DNA of 64,000 nucleotides from Watersipora subatra (Eukaryota; Bryozoa; Gymnolaemata; Cheilostomatida; Watersiporidae). Location: NCBI RefSeq assembly GCF_963576615.1, contig NC_088711.1, positions 62,219,248-62,283,247 of the forward strand, read 5' to 3'. The position numbers were made by a program, and so were the translations under genes. Within the stretch, counting starts at the first letter, position 1; the number at the start of each line of letters is the position of its first letter. Positions 46,740 through 61,325 of this stretch are shown here, one piece after another. The notes beneath the pieces were generated by a model. The model was not told where the DNA came from, searched no databases, and worked only from the letters and a program-made list of their open reading frames with translations.

Positions 46740-47770
46740 TTAAAAACATTACTGTGTGAAAACAACACCTAAAAGAACATAACTCCAAAGAATTATGCAT
46801 GTGTCACAATAATATTTTAATGTATAAAGAAATTATTATTACTTATTGAATTATCCTCGTAATATCTCATCAACTGTTGTGTTAAAAGTTCTCCGAATGA
46901 GATGCAACTTGATAAATTTATTTTTCAAAGTTGTTGACAATGACAATCTGATTCAGTGCAAAGGCTTTGCAGGCATTAATTCAATCCTCCTAAACTGTAC
47001 CAGGAATTTTCTTGATCGGCTTTATGGAAACAACTCAAAGAATACATACAGAATGTTTATAATTGATATTTAGGAAGATGACCAGATGCTAACATGCTAT
47101 CAACGCCTTCTTGCGTAAGTCGCATGTTCATAATTCTATGCATGCGTACTCTTTTGGGTACATAAAAGTTTAAAGCCAATGATTTTATCGTTCCTTTTGA
47201 TATCCACAAACTTAATTTGAATTTTTTACTTCAACTCATAAGAAAATAATTCTGCTATTTTAGCAGCAAGCCAACTTGTGCATAGAATTACCTCTGCATG
47301 GACAATAGTTATGGATTATTTTATGGTGTTATTACTGAAGTGCATAATAGGAAGTCAAAGTACAGCCGATCATCCGGTCAGTGTACTAAACCTACTAAGT
47401 CAGTCCAATGCTTTCGTAATTAGTACTTTATATCAGCTTCATGTTTACCCACCCCGTGATGCACCTTCATATTTTCCTTTATGCTGCATCATGAATACCT
47501 AAATGAGTGAATTGTTCTGGTAATGAAACATGCTGAAGTAAAAAATAGGTTTTTGGCTTCACATAACATTTTTTTAAACATTCTCTAACTGTAGTGGTGA
47601 TCTATAAATAGGGTTATTCTTCTATTGGTGTTTATTTTTTACCTATTTTCCGTTTGCTTGATCCAAATTTTACATGTGAAAAAATTTAGTTTTTGAGTTC
47701 AACGCATGGTGAAAATTTTACAGAGTTTAATGCACATACCCGTAGTTTGAGACGACTTAAACAAGTCAAG
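46740..47770. other. No supported feature
   Basis: AT-rich sequence without convincing exons, repeats or transposon ends. Confidence 0.4.
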
Positions 47771-47771
47771 C

Positions 47772-48092
47772 ATAGCTTCATCAAAAATCGCTATTCCTAT
47801 AGCTTCATCGACAGTCTTCATTCCTATAGCTTCATCGACATTCGCTATTCCTATAGCTTCACCGACATTCGCTATTCCTATAACTCCATCGACAGTCGCT
47901 ATTCCTATAGCCTCATCGACAGTCGCTATTCCTATAGCTTCATCGACATTTGCTATTCTTATAACTCCATCGACATTCGCTATTCCTATGGCTTCATCGA
48001 CATTCATTATTCTTATAACTTCATCGACATTCGTTATTCCTATAACTTCATCGACATTCGCTATTCCTATAACTTCATCGACAGTCGATATT
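47772..48092. repeat. 27-bp minisatellite, about 12 copies
   Basis: Units contain CTTCATCGACATTCGCTATT at 27-bp spacing. The unit length is divisible by three, so both strands show long frames (SFIDIRYSY repeats); I do not regard these as protein. Confidence 0.9.
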
Positions 48093-48109
48093 TTTATACA
48101 TGTGAACTT

Positions 48110-51100
48110 TTGGTAGGAACTAGTAAATCTTGGTACATTTAGTTGTACACAAAGCTGTATGTAGAAACAGCCAAAAAGGTTCTCTTATACAAAAGTCTTG
48201 CTCAATTCTAGCTCATGGTGGCGTTAGGGAAGGTGTCATGTGATATTTGCACCTTTGTTCATTCTACAGTCTTTTATAGTTACATTAAAGTTCATGCATG
48301 TCTATACATTAACGTTATGTGCTCTTTGTTTCAATATTATTTTCTGCAGTCATGACTCAGCGGATGCTGCTGTTCCTTTTCAACTTGACTGCGGCATGCC
48401 CTTATAATCTTGGCTTGCAACATCAGCGTTTCAAGTGTTTTTTCATCTAATGTTACAGAGGTCACTGATTTTTTTTATAATATCATCTTTCTTCCCACTT
48501 TGCTTTTATTTGTCAAAAGAGAAGAAGGTTTGTCACCTAACAACTAAGACACTTTACCTTACCAGGGTTATAATCTTTTCTAGACAGGGCCGTTTCTCTT
48601 TCGGTCTCTTCTTGTATTCCAAGTTAATGTGTGCAGCACTCATCTCTATTCATTGTTATATAGTGTTTACTTTGTGATTAGATCTCTAATCTGTTTGTTG
48701 AGATGTTGAGACTGTCAAGAGATAACGGATAATGGGATAGATATTAGGGTGTGGAAGGCAGCAGGCATGTGTGAACTCACTTGTAATCAGCTGTTTAATC
48801 TATAGACACTCGACCCCTAGACATCAAGAGTAATATTAGCGGAGAGAACAAGTGGAACTTCAGACCTTTCAGGCCTTCAGAACTTCAGGCTTTCTGTCAG
48901 CTTATGTCCCCATAATCCTTGAAACGTACAGCTGTGATGCTTGATGTTTTGTTTGTATTGCTGACACAAGGGTATACATTAGTTTTTTCCATGCACTGAC
49001 TTTGCAAGTTGTAACAGGTGCTATTTGTGGCTGGTCAAGTAGAAGCTTTATTTTTGTAGGAACTTTGTTAAATCTTTGTAGGCACAAAACAGCTGTGATA
49101 TGTCAAGAGAAATAATGAAACAGGTGATCATGGTTTTGCGGTGTTTGTAAGGATTTGTCTTATCGTAGTAGTAAATTGTGATCACTCAATTTGGCAATAT
49201 TCTATCAAATTAACACTTAGCCAAGCATAAAGATAACGATGCTTCATCTGCTTTATAAACATGGTTGGTTACAGATTCTTTCACAATCTACTTACTAAAA
49301 AATTTTGATTTTTTAAATAATTTTTATAAAATCCTACACCCAGAGCTGTTTGTCATCATCATTTGGAACATTCTTCATGACGCATTGCCATTTGAATATT
49401 TGCATGGTTTAGGAGTCGTCTATACTTCTCCAAATATGGCCGCTGCCCCTTTTATAGTGATTTATTGATGATTTATCTACAAAATCTAATATGTGTTTCT
49501 ATTGCTATAACAACACGGCCTATTTGAATAAGAAAGCGTTGTGCATCAACTTTTGAAGGGAATAAAAATGCAGTACAATATGCTATATTACGGCTGCCTC
49601 CATTCTTTCATTGTTTTGCTTAAATAGAAAGCTAAACAAATACATGTATATAAAATGTTATGATACCATAGTGGTTCTGCATGTAAATATTGTCACCGAT
49701 TTGTTGTTGATACTGAGATTTGATTTGACCAAATTAATCTCAAATCCTTCAGGTCTTTATTTATGCGTAGATCGGTTCCTCAGTTTATTGCTTTTAGAAG
49801 TGAGATAGTGGAATGTAGATATTTTTGACTTTGAGAGAATTTGAAAAGAGCGGAGGAGTTATAAGCCAACTAACTAGATATAGAATGATACTGAAGTCCC
49901 ACTGTGAACATAACTCGAGGGTCGTCTTATTCAATAGAGCCATTTAAACGTGGAACTCAGCTTAACATACTTTTGTCACCTTCAGATTTCTAGTTGGAAA
50001 TTACTACTAGTAGCGTGTGTCCTTAGGCCTCACGCCAGAGGCTTTATACTCATTGAGCCCAAGTAGAACAAGTGTGTCATAGATTTTAAATCCTAGGTTA
50101 ATTTGCTACATAACACATGCATTGCTAATTGTATCAATAATAGCAATTGCATGTATGCATTCCGCGCTTGGCATCTCATGGCTCAACACTGTCAGACCGC
50201 TGCTGATGACTGGCACAGGTGAAATACTCGTCACCTATTGAGAAAAGAGGTGCCAGGGAGGACTTAGGCGGTTGCCAAGATGAATAGTTTGTAAGGCAAT
50301 GATCTTTATATGATTAAAAGAAACTGCCGGACACAATAGGGCTAAAGCCAGAGTGGTTGTCTGTCTACAAAGCAAACTCTCACATGACTGCAGGTAGGCC
50401 ACATATTGTCTGGTGAGTGCTCAACTCCACATGGGTTTCCACTTGTACCAGTTGGTTATCACGAATTCCTCCAGATGTTAGTCGCCTATGACAAGGCTAT
50501 AAAACAAACATCGGTTCTTGGGTGTTTAATTGTTGGCGTAGAAAGTGATGACTATCTATCCCAGTCTGTCTATTGGACAAACTTCACCCATAGAAAATAT
50601 CACTAAATTTGGATTAACTATCAAAAAAGAATAATTTCCTTAATCTCACCTAATAATGCACCCGGTGCTAAAATACTAAGTAGAGATTAGTCCAGAGCTA
50701 GTCATATGGTCGGATGGTACTATGAGACAAGACAATCTGTAGCCCTGTTTCATTATGAAATGCTAAATACAGCCTTTGTTTGTTTGAAATAGACCAGGGA
50801 AAATTAGGTTGAAGTCCTCTAGAGCCCAGGCTATGCTTCATTGACATCAATAAGGTTTCTTTCCAAGCGCTGAACAGTTTCCGACCATTAACTGGATTGT
50901 CTTGATCTCTCCCTAATTTGGGTTCTCATTTTTTGTGTGCATCTTTTTGTTGATGTATAGCCTATTTTGTTTAATAAATATACTTGTACTATATGAGTGC
51001 TTTCAATGTCAGCTCAGAATTCATTAACATTCGGTTGCTGCTACTCCTTTTAACATAATTTGCAGTCATGTCACTTCCCCTTGTCCTACAACTGCCATGC

Positions 51101-52750
51101 TTTGGTTAGTGTCCAATTATGTAAGCATTATATTGTTGTTCTGGCAGCAGGTAAAATGCATTTTCAAATATGTTCCAAATTGGCTAATACCGTTAACGAA
51201 TTTGAAACTGGATTTGCCGGCACACATAAATAATATATATTTACTGTGTATACTTCATTGGTCTGCTTGAGTGTCACATCACAACTCTGCTACATGATAA
51301 ATCAAAATTTCCAATAAAACCCAATTGTAATGATTTCCTTTCTTGGTTTGTTAGAAACATACTTTTTTTGAAAAAAATTTTCAAAGTCTGTTTCCATACT
51401 AAAATATCTTCATTCAGCTCAAAAATTCAACGAACAAATAACTCAATCAAGTTCACTTTCATATCTCTTCATTCAGTTAAATAAGGTCACTAATATTTGT
51501 ATAGAGACTGGTTCATGGACGGTCTCTCAATCAGATTGGGAACCCAGTATAGTAGGGTATCTTGGATGTCCATGTTTAGCTTTTAGTCTGAAAGCTTACA
51601 ATATTTTGTAACATGTTTATCTGCATAAAAACTGACTTGAACTATTTTATATCAAAGCTCTCTTTTACTTTGATGATGGGACTGTCGTGTTGCAAGGCAT
51701 GCTTTATTTTGTCAGCTGCCGGTATGTCACAGCATCTACATCACAGTTAGGTCTATGCGTACTACCAATCACCTGCTAAAAAGGCAGCCATACACGTTTT
51801 TCATAATTATGAGGTCAGCAAAGGTCATGTAAACATTGACATTGTGTCAAAAAGTCATGTGATTATCTAGTAGGCTGTGAATCATCATAGGTAGGGGCGT
51901 GTATAGTCCCACATACTGTCATCAGAATGCCCTTAGCTTTAGGGGTAATGTCACTGCTCACTGAAGAGTGAGCTAGTGCTGCACCTGAATGTCTAACACT
52001 AGTAATAGTTCCCTTGTACAGCTAATAGTGTAGTCTCTCATTGAGTAGCATATTAGCCATTCCATGGTCAGACCTGCTGTATGGATTATATGGACAGTCT
52101 CACATGATGGTATGTAGTATATTACATTTTGGAAACTCATACGATAGTAATTTCCTGTTATTAAAAGTTTGCTAATGTTTATTTGTATTGGAGAATGTGC
52201 CGTTCTGTCAAGCGAGCTTATGCAATGGTTCACAGTTTTTATGAGAAATGTCTTACATTGCCATTTTCAACTAAGACTTTCTATATTTGCATGAACATTA
52301 TATCAGAGTTTTTGGTGTTTTATTTAGGTACAAAGTATGTAGTTGAAGAAACACAAAGTTTAACCCAAATAATAGTTAATCTAATATAGATTTATTTGGA
52401 TCTGCATAGTTTATATCCATTGTAGGTTTAGTAGCAGCATTACATTATTGAATATTGCACTACTCAAAAAAGTCAATCATAGCGTCGTGTGCTCACCAAA
52501 ATTCAGGCTTAACTTAATATTCAGTATCCAATATAATCAATGTTTTGACATTCGCATGACTTTCAAAAATTACACGGATGGCTAAATTTTCTTGGAAAAC
52601 CACACTTTTCAATGGAAGGTGACTCACTGATGGCGATGGTCCTTAAAAACATGCCAATAGCTCATTTCTTAAAAAACCAGTACCTTGTGCAACAGTGTAA
52701 GTTTATTCAAAAGCAGACAACTCCGATTGATCGAGTGTTAAAGAGATATT
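48110..52750. other. 4.6 kb without a supported gene
   Basis: No recognisable exon series, RNA gene or transposon ends. Short frames (for example at 50406 and 52183) have no splice context or protein-like character. Confidence 0.4.
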
Positions 52751-52805
52751 ATTGACGAATATGACCTGTAATAACGTGTGCATCTTTGCTAAAATTCACA
52801 CACCC

Positions 52806-53468
52806 ACTACTAGTACTATCATGTTATACACAGTTATTACTGCTATCATGTTATACACAGTTATTACTACTATCATGTTATATATAGTAATTACTACTAT
52901 CATGTTATATACAGTTATTACTACTATCATGTTATATATAGTAATTACTACTATCATGTTATATACAGTTATTACTACTATCATGTTATATACAGTTATT
53001 ACTACCATCATGTTATACACAGTTATTACTATTATTATGTTATACACAGTTATTACTAATATCATGTTATACACAGTTATTACTATTATTATGTTATACA
53101 CAGTTATTACTAATATCATGTTATACACAGTTATTACTACTATCATGTTATACACAGTTATTACTACTATCATGATATACACAGTTATTACTACTATCAT
53201 GTTATATACAGTTATTACTACTATCATGTTATACACAGTTATTACTACTATCATGTTATATACAGTTATTACTACTATCATGATATACACAGTTATTACT
53301 ACTATCATGTTATACACAGTTATTACTACTATCATGTTATATACAGTTATTACTACTATCATGTTATATACAGTTATTACTACTATCATGTTATACACAG
53401 TTATTACTACTATCATGTTATACACAGTTATTACTACTATCATGTTATATACAGTTATTACTATCATG
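52806..53468. repeat. 27-bp minisatellite, about 24 copies
   Basis: Units contain ATCATGTTATACACAGTTAT at 27-bp spacing, with variants TATATACAG and ATGATATAC in a repeated order. The long frames on both strands follow from the period. Confidence 0.9.
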
Positions 53469-53589
53469 CTGACATCCTGTGTGACCATGCTGACATCACC
53501 TTGTATGACTATGCTGACAGATGGATATTGCTAATGCCTTGTTCCCGAAACTTTAAAAATGGTTATTTATTAGTACAATAGAGTAGTTG

Positions 53590-54160
53590 TTCATTGTTCA
53601 GTAATACCTCAGCGTGTTATATATTGGCCAAAAATACCTCAGCTTGTTATATATTGGCCAATAATACTTCAGCTGGTTTTGTAACAATACCTCAGCTGTA
53701 GTATATATAATAATACCTCAGCTGTTACTATATATATTAATACCTCAGCTTTTTGTATTTCAGCCATTTTGGCTTTGGTTGTTGATATATTGGTCATTAA
53801 CACCTCGGCTGGTACGTATTACATATAATAATATGTCTGCTGGTTGTATATCGGCCAATAATAACTCAGCTGGTTGTGCATTGACCAATAACTTCACAGC
53901 TGATTGTGTATTGGCCAAAAATACCTAAGCTGGTTGTGTATTGAAAAAATAAGGCTTCGGCCTGTTGCATATTGACCAATATTTTCTTCGCTGTTTTTAC
54001 AATGTATATTGGCCAATAATAACTTTGCTAGTTGCGTACTGGCCAATAATAGCGGTCCTTGTTTCATTGTGGTCGATTTTATCAGTGTTATACATTGGCC
54101 TTGGTTGTATATTGAAGAGAAGTACATGCGATGGTTGTGCATTAACCAATCAACTCACCC
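53590..54160. repeat. Degenerate tandem repeat, about 30-36 bp
   Basis: Repeated but diverged blocks of AATACCTCAGCTGGTTG followed by TATATTGGCCAATAA. About 15 recognisable copies; probably an old array. Confidence 0.7.
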
Positions 54161-54989
54161 GATCAAGAATAGTGTTCATTATTTTTTACTATTAATTTAA
54201 ATTCTCTGATGGCAAGTTTATCATTGTAAGTAACTTCTCTCAAGCAAATAAGTATGATCACAGCTAAGAAACTTGTTTAATGTGACATCCGTGATGTTAA
54301 AGCCTTTTGACTTGATAACAACTTAATAACTTAATAATAATGTTTTTTGGCTGATCATAGGTAGGAAGAGCCTTGTATAATTTCATGTTGACATGATAAA
54401 GTGGGTTAAGGTTAGCCTCAGAGAAAATAGTGTTACTGCACTGCTGCTCTCCATTCTATAAGTCACAGGTTACCAGCCGGTTAGAGAATTCTGAGAATGA
54501 AAACTGGCCACCCGAATGACCAACTGATGGTGTAGCAGATAACAGAGCTAGTCAGCTGTTAGCGGCGAGGTGTGACTTATCACCTCGGGCAGTAGCACAA
54601 TGTAGGTAGGAGAGATGAAATTAGCACTGGTATTTCTGTATGACCTCGGGGCATCTCCTGTGTAGACACCTGTAATTGTGCGGTAGAGTATGAGGCTACG
54701 AGTAGACAGTTTCAATCTATCAGCTTTCTGGATTTTTCAGAGTACTCTGGCAGCATGCACAGTTTTTAGAGCTCAATACACACTCAATACCCAATTTGGA
54801 CATCTAGTTTGATGTTTTTTGGCATTTTCTTTGGCTTTTGTTACATGACAGGTTAAAACTGGCTCTGCATATGCCGATGCTTGTTTGTTTTAGTTTTTGC
54901 TGCTCTGTAATTTAATAAAGCTAAAATATTTATATAATTTTATAATATGGTTTATGATAGACCATAATAGGACTAACGGTTTAGATGTA

Positions 54990-55390
54990 TGAAGGGAGAG
55001 TTTTACTATCAGACCTTTGGATTCCTACACATGCTGTAATACCATAACAAGTAGTATCCACAGTTTTCACATGTGTAGAGATTGGGGCAGATTTTAATGC
55101 TCTGTTATCTAAAAATTATAGTGTATAACATTTCTGCTTGTTCGTTAGACAGACATATGCTCGGAAGCGTCTTTGTATTCATTTTTAAAAATTGCTAAAT
55201 TTGTCAAGAAATTTACCTTTAAGCGCAAACCTTGACTATATCTACAGAGCTTCAAGGTAAGACCATTAAAACTACTGCAAATTGGAACACTTAGCTTGAG
55301 TATTAGCCATGTGTTTCCTAGGGAGAAGAGAGAACGTGTCTCCCTGCATAGATTGAACACCCGAACCTTTTTAAAGCATTTCGTCACTTA
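54990..55390. repeat. Dispersed repeat, partner at 59398-59790
   Basis: Shared landmarks in the same order: GAGTTTTACTATCAGACCT, GGATTCCTA/GGGTTCCTA, ATTACAGTGTAAAACAT-like, AGCTTGAGT and TTAGGGAGAA/CTAGGGAGAA. A diverged duplicate of unknown origin. Confidence 0.65.
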
Positions 55391-55769
55391 CCCACAGTGA
55401 CACAGTCCATGACCAAAACTGAGTTGGTATTCTAAATGAAATATTTTTCTGAAAACTGTGATATTTGCTAGCTCACAGTTTTTCACAAGGTCGTTCTTGA
55501 CCGATTGTTTCTATTCTATTTACGCCTGCTTTGAAGTAATCATCGGATATGCGTTTTAGTTAAATCATATACTATTTTAGATTATCACTTAGTTTAATTA
55601 TTACTTTTAATGCAACAGCCACTTATTGGCAGCTGTCAGTTTCACATTTCAGGTACTGCATTTTTCTATGAAGATTATTTTCTTAACAGGCTCTATTTTA
55701 CAATTCTGTTGCAACAATCGTGTTAGTTCAATAACGATCAATTGTTGCTGGCGTGATGCCAGCCAGTGC

Positions 55770-55815
55770 TTATATCGATAGTGCTTTATCGATTGTTCAA
55801 TGCATCGATTTTTTT
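55770..55815. promoter_or_regulatory. Cluster of ATCGAT motifs
   Basis: TATCGATA, TATCGATT and CATCGATT occur within about 35 bp, some 20-60 bp before an ATG at 55834. TATCGATA is the DRE element of fly housekeeping promoters; whether it works here is unknown. Confidence 0.35.
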
Positions 55816-57334
55816 ATCTATTGACTTTGTGTGATGGAGAGGGGCACAGTGAGTAAAAAACAGGCACCAAAAGGCAGCCTCGAGCAAGAAAGGTTACTAT
55901 TTGTCGTTCATATATTTTCACTCATGCATCACTCATACACCTTGTGTTTGCAACCTGATCAAATCACAACTTAGTAAAAGTACAGCTGCGTTCACTAAAT
56001 TTGGCTCTGGTACCCCAGGAAGATGTAGAAAATAAATAGACAGTCCTTTTATCTCGTGAATCAAAACTTTTCATTGTAAGGAATTCACATCTCTGATTAT
56101 CACAAGCTAAACTTTCACAAGGGTCTATTGTGCTAATGGTCACCCAACTCTTGTTCCTATTATTATACTGTAGGTCAACAGTCCTGTAATTATAGTGGCT
56201 ACTGTATGTCATGTGATGTGAGCAACAGCTGCTAGTAGTCTAGAGACATAGAATATGCTGCATAAGAGCCGTTTAGAAACTAGCAAGACAGAAAGAATTT
56301 TATAAAAAAACTCATTAATTAACTGAACTTAAATGTGATAGGTTGAAATCATGAAGCTTGGGGCAGGGAACAATTCAAAGAAATGTTTTCCAACCAGATC
56401 TTATGCCCATGTAAACTCTGTTTCATAATTTTGACTTACTTTTCCATACTTCCATTCTATGTAGAATTATTAGATTTAAATTGCTTTTTTTCGGCATGTT
56501 TTCAGTATAATTCTTAAGTGTCAAGTCTACTGAACTGTTAGTTCTTGAGTTATTGCCAAAATACAGAGATAACATGAAAAATAACACCAATATAATATTA
56601 GTTTGTTTGCACTTTCATACTTCGGGTTTACCTAAAATTACCTAGTGCTGGTCTTTTTTTGTGGTCTCTTACGCTTTCAGTAAAGTTTTAAGGTGTCAAG
56701 TTTATTAGAATATTTATTTTTAAGATATTACCAAAATACTGAGAGCATTTCTAACTGACTATGAAATGAAAAATGGCTGCTGTCAAAACAACAGCTTCTA
56801 ATGACACACTGACTGAAATTTTTAGTAATGAAGATAAAAATAGAAATCGTTTTCTTCTTCACCTCAAAAGCTTTACACTAGAACTATCAGTTACCTTTAA
56901 AAAATCACATGTTGGAAAGAGCGCGAAAAAAACTTACTATATTTGATTTTTGCTGTTTTATTGAGCTCTACAAACACGAAGCTTTCAAATAATACTCAGT
57001 TCAAAGGAGTTGTGCTCTCCTAAGTGCTTTCACTCTTGAAAGTTGTTAATACAATCTAGGATCAGAAAACTTATACTTGTTTGGTAAAAGGTTAACAACA
57101 AACAAGTATTAATATGTAATGTATTTATAAAGGTTCATTAACAATGCACGGTTAAATTTCTCGCCATTTTATCACGAGTACAGCTAAAAACTAGAAAGTT
57201 TTACCAATCAATGATCATTCCAGTTAATACAAAATCAAGCTGGCAATGTCCAGAGTAGACACAAATTGGTGTTGTTAAAGTTTATTTAAGGTAGCATTAA
57301 AATGTAAATTCTGTTCTAGTTTGCTGGAGTTAAA

Positions 57335-57435
57335 TTTATATAGTGCAGTGTGAATTTATATAGTGCAGTGTGAATTTATATAGTGCAGTGTGAATTTATA
57401 TAGTGCAGTGTGAATTTATATAGTGCAGTGTGAAT
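57335..57435. repeat. 20-bp tandem repeat, 5 copies
   Basis: GTGAATTTATATAGTGCAGT repeated five times almost without change. Confidence 0.9.
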
Positions 57436-57713
57436 TTTTATAGCTGCATAGAAGAAATTTTAGAAAAAGTTTGCGTGATCTGAAAACTGTCTTTTTATTT
57501 GTATTAGTTCGGAGTTGTGTGCACATGTATTAATCACTAATTGTTTTTAGATTTTAAATTAGGCTAATATGCAAGTATATATAACACTTGATGGAAAAGG
57601 AAAAGTTTGGTTTTACTTGATGAAATAAATATAAATCATTGATATCATCTTGTTTTGTGTTAGAAGGCTATGAATTCTGTAAATCCTTAGCTAGGATTGT
57701 CACTTTATACGTA

Positions 57714-57770
57714 TAGGACTAGCTGTGCTACCAGGCGTTGCCCGGGTAATAAAAAAGTCTTCGGACAGAA
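57714..57770. mobile_element. Fragment of a common dispersed repeat (weak)
   Basis: GCTGTGCTACCAGGCGTTGC followed by CCGGGTAATAAAAAAGTC resembles termini of dispersed repeats seen in many invertebrates. The extent of the element is not defined; the tRNA-like sequence at 59158 may or may not belong to it. Confidence 0.4.
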
Positions 57771-58394
57771 AATTGATTTGTATTTAACATATATAACAGC
57801 ATTTGCCATTCTAAGTTTCAAACTACATATTATGAGAGAAGTGTTTCGTGTAGTTTATATAAATTTAGAGAGAAAATAAAAACAACTATAAAGGTTTTCA
57901 AACTTTGTCAAACAACTGTAACTTTCAAACTTTATATCATGAGGAAATGATTGTGTGCAGAACAGGTTCTTTCTTTTGCAGGCATTAGAGAATGTGTAAC
58001 TTCTGAACATACATGTATTTAACAGATTAATAAAAAAATATGACAGAATATGGTAATATTTTGTAGTTGAAATTTTATTAGAACCAGGTCTGCCAAAATT
58101 GTTGAATGAAAAATTAATATTAATAATAAAGATTGGAAACTAACTAAGTAATAATAACAGTGATAGAAAAATGAATAATGTTTAAACTTCAAACAGATAC
58201 TCAAATTATGTTTAAAAAATGCAAGTTGAAATAAAAATGATAATGCAAAAAACTTTAAAAACTTATACTATTAACTTCAAAAGTTATACGAAATTTATAA
58301 ATGTAATAAGAGAATGTAAATTTATCTATCTATATATTTCTCAAAGTATGTAAATATAAGAGAGTGAGGAATAACTGATACTAACGATAAATCT

Positions 58395-58490
58395 TACAGT
58401 AAATCTTACAGATAATCTTACATTAATCTTACGGATAAGCTTACATTAATCTTACATATAATCTTACATTATTCTTACAAATGATTGTTG
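58395..58490. repeat. Degenerate AATCTTACA repeat
   Basis: About eight copies of AATCTTACA-like sequence at 10-12 bp spacing. Several units end in TTACAG or TTACAT. Confidence 0.7.
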
Positions 58491-59157
58491 TAAAATGTGA
58501 AAATAATTATGAACTACTAATTCGTTAGATTTAGAAGGAAATATGTGTAAGCTAAGACACAAAGCGAGCACTGATAGGAACTTTTTTAAACCCGCATTTA
58601 ACGAACGAAACATTCGGCTGTTGAGGAAAGGTGATAGCGCTTGTTAATATACTATACCACTATTAAAATAAACAATAAATTACAAAATGAAAAATATTCA
58701 TACAAACAAAGTTGTTTTAATTTGAACTAAAAGAAATTACGTAAAAAGATTTTTTAGTTTTTTTAACATAACAAAGATTTTGTTTGTATTTAATGATTGT
58801 GGAACGCAAGGTTCCTAAATTAGAATCCAAAAAACATAATTTAGCTGGGAAAAAAGTCTTCTGAGCCGCTGGAACAAATTATTAGCGTACTAAATGTACA
58901 TGTAGATGTAAAATAAATAGCAAGTATGTAAACTACGAAATGTCAATGCAACGTATATATTTTGGTAACGTATATAATCAGTATAAAAATTGTCAAACTC
59001 TAAGTTCGAGATACATTATCAGCCCTAAGGAAAAAAACCGAAGAAGCATCGTGTTGCATAAACGTAGGTCCCAAAATATTTCTAAACAGACGCATCGTAA
59101 CGGGTGGGTGAAGTGCTGAAATAATTAGCATGCACATGGGGTATGAGGTGTATGAGA

Positions 59158-59245
59158 ACATTCTAGCTCAGTGGTAGAGCGCTTGGATAAGAAACTTGTG
59201 TATGTGTTCGCGTTATTAGTCGCGAGTTCAAAGCCATCAGAATGC
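59158..59245 (+). tRNA. tRNA-like sequence (pseudogene or SINE head)
   Basis: The A-box region TAGCTCAGTGGTAGAGC folds as a D arm (GCTC/GAGC). A B-box-like GCGAGTTCAAAGCC follows. The ends pair as an acceptor stem, ACATTCT with AGAATGC, six of seven. The T stem is broken and the distance between boxes is long, so a working tRNA is unlikely. A tRNA-derived SINE head is the main alternative. Confidence 0.55.
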
Positions 59246-59397
59246 AGAATTTTAATATCAAGATTTTAAGATCTATAGCTGGAATGCAGACGACAAAGAC
59301 GACGCCGAAATACGGACTTTAAGAAATATATATACTACAGTAGATATGCGATAATAACTATGATAAGGACTATACTAGTAGTTACAGTTTATATTTT

Positions 59398-59790
59398 AGA
59401 AAGGTGAGTTTTACTATCAGACCTCTGGGTTCCTAGACATTTTTTAATATCGTATCAAGCACTGCAAATAGCTTTGGTATCTTGCTTTTACACGTATGGA
59501 GTTCGGGGCACCCTTTAATTCCAAAACTGTAAAGCTTTTGTCTTGCGAAAATTACAGTGTAAAACATTTATGCTTGTTTATTAGACTGAGATTTCATATT
59601 CTCAAAAGTAACCTTTTTATTGATCTCTTGACAGACATTGAATTCAGGAAGTACTTAAACATTAAGAAAGTATCAACTATCTGTGCACAACTTCAAGGTA
59701 CATCTGATAACAATTAGCTTGAGTCCTAACCGTGTGTAACTTAGGGAGAAGGGGTGCCTAGTGCCCTGTCCCATGACAGAACACCAAAGA
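59398..59790. repeat. Dispersed repeat, partner at 54990-55390
   Basis: Diverged duplicate of the sequence at 54990-55390, same orientation. The similarity is patchy. Confidence 0.65.
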
Positions 59791-61009
59791 GATAAAAGAC
59801 GGCACCTATTTAATAGATTTTTCAATTGATATGCTCACAACTTGTTGTACAAAACACAAAATCATATCTAAAAGTACAATACCATGCTGCAGTCGCAAGT
59901 CATCATGAGAAAGCAACTCAAAGTTAAAATAAATGAAAATGGTATGTTCTATGAACACCCTGAAAAGCAGTCACCCATAGAGTGATTTGTATGCTTCACT
60001 TTATGCAGGAAGAAAAGCTGCAATGCTATCTTGTTCTTCATGTTTAGAAAAAATGGTTTCTTTTTCAAATTGGTTAAATAGGAAATGTAAAGCAGTGGTC
60101 TCCCAAGTACACATTAGGTAACAAATACATTTATAGAATGTAAAGAGATGCCAACTCCAGTTCTCTGCCTCAAACAATACATACCAAAATATTTTTAAAC
60201 GTCTAACATCTACTACAACTGCCAACAAACTCCAGTCTAAAAACTCTACACAAATACATGAATGTCATTAATTTTTCAATGTAGCAGGTGCTGATGAGTA
60301 TTGCTTGCTCTCTCATCGGTTTGAGATTTATGATGCTTTCGGATGCAAAACCTAAAGAGGTACTGTTATATAACTAGTTTGCTAGCTGACATCGGAAACC
60401 TTATGTAGCTTTCTAGCAAAGCTTACAGCTTCAGGATAAATGTTTTATTTTGTTATTAGCTAAATATTCTGCGCTTTAAAAAAGATTTTGATATATGTTG
60501 CGTATGTAAGGGTGTTACCTAAGAAATAAGGGCCGATATGTTTCTGCGCAACAAATCAGGAATGTTAAAAGACAAACAGGTACAATTAACAAAATATTTG
60601 TCGTGGAGAAAGTGATGAGTAATTTTTTAGTTCGACACGTACCTATGAATTTGAGCTTACCTTCTACACGCTGCTTTCAACGGAATGTTACTGACACAGT
60701 AATTACTATATCACAGATCAATCTGAACAAATTCAGAAAAGAGAATAGCATAAACCAACAGCATTTGCTCTAAGTCAATTCGTGGCTTATGCTAGCTAAA
60801 AGATCCGAACTACAGACTTTAATCCTTTGGAAGGCAAATTTATTTTCGAGTTTTTCCCTTTGCAGACAAATTAATTTCAAAAAATTATCGATTTTTTTAT
60901 ACTCATCATTTAGTTTGTTGAATATTATAAACAGACAATAAAAAGAGATCAGTAAATAATTCTTTAGGCTGCACCAATATCCAGGAATTCTTTTTTTATT
61001 GTAATAGTT

Positions 61010-61325
61010 GCCATGGTTTTAGTAACGGTAACTCGAGAAGATCGGTTGTCGGAATCATGAGAACTGCACTCTGATTAGAAGTCACTAAGGTCTAAATTTG
61101 ACTCATTGTTTCAGTTCATTCATAAGGTTGTTCACAATTAAATCTAGAGATTTAAAAAATTTTACAAGAACATTTAAAAACCTCTTTAAGTGTACTGCAC
61201 TGGCATCAGGCGCTTCCATTATTATGGCATGTCAAAGTCCGTTTTCGAACTCCATAGCATTTTGGGGTTTTTCTCAAAACTTTAACAGCAACATTATCAA
61301 AATAAGTCGTAAGTAGTGATTTTTT
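61010..61325. mobile_element. Dispersed repeat, partner of 17110-17420
   Basis: It shares CCATGGTTTTAGT, GAAGATCG, AGTCACTAAGGTCTAAAT and TTCATTCATAA-like stretches with 17110-17420, in order. Likely a transposon remnant. Confidence 0.6.

Noticed and set aside
52752-53534. 260-residue frame of IMLYTVITT repeats
   Set aside because: Generated by a 27-bp array; the opposite strand is equally open.
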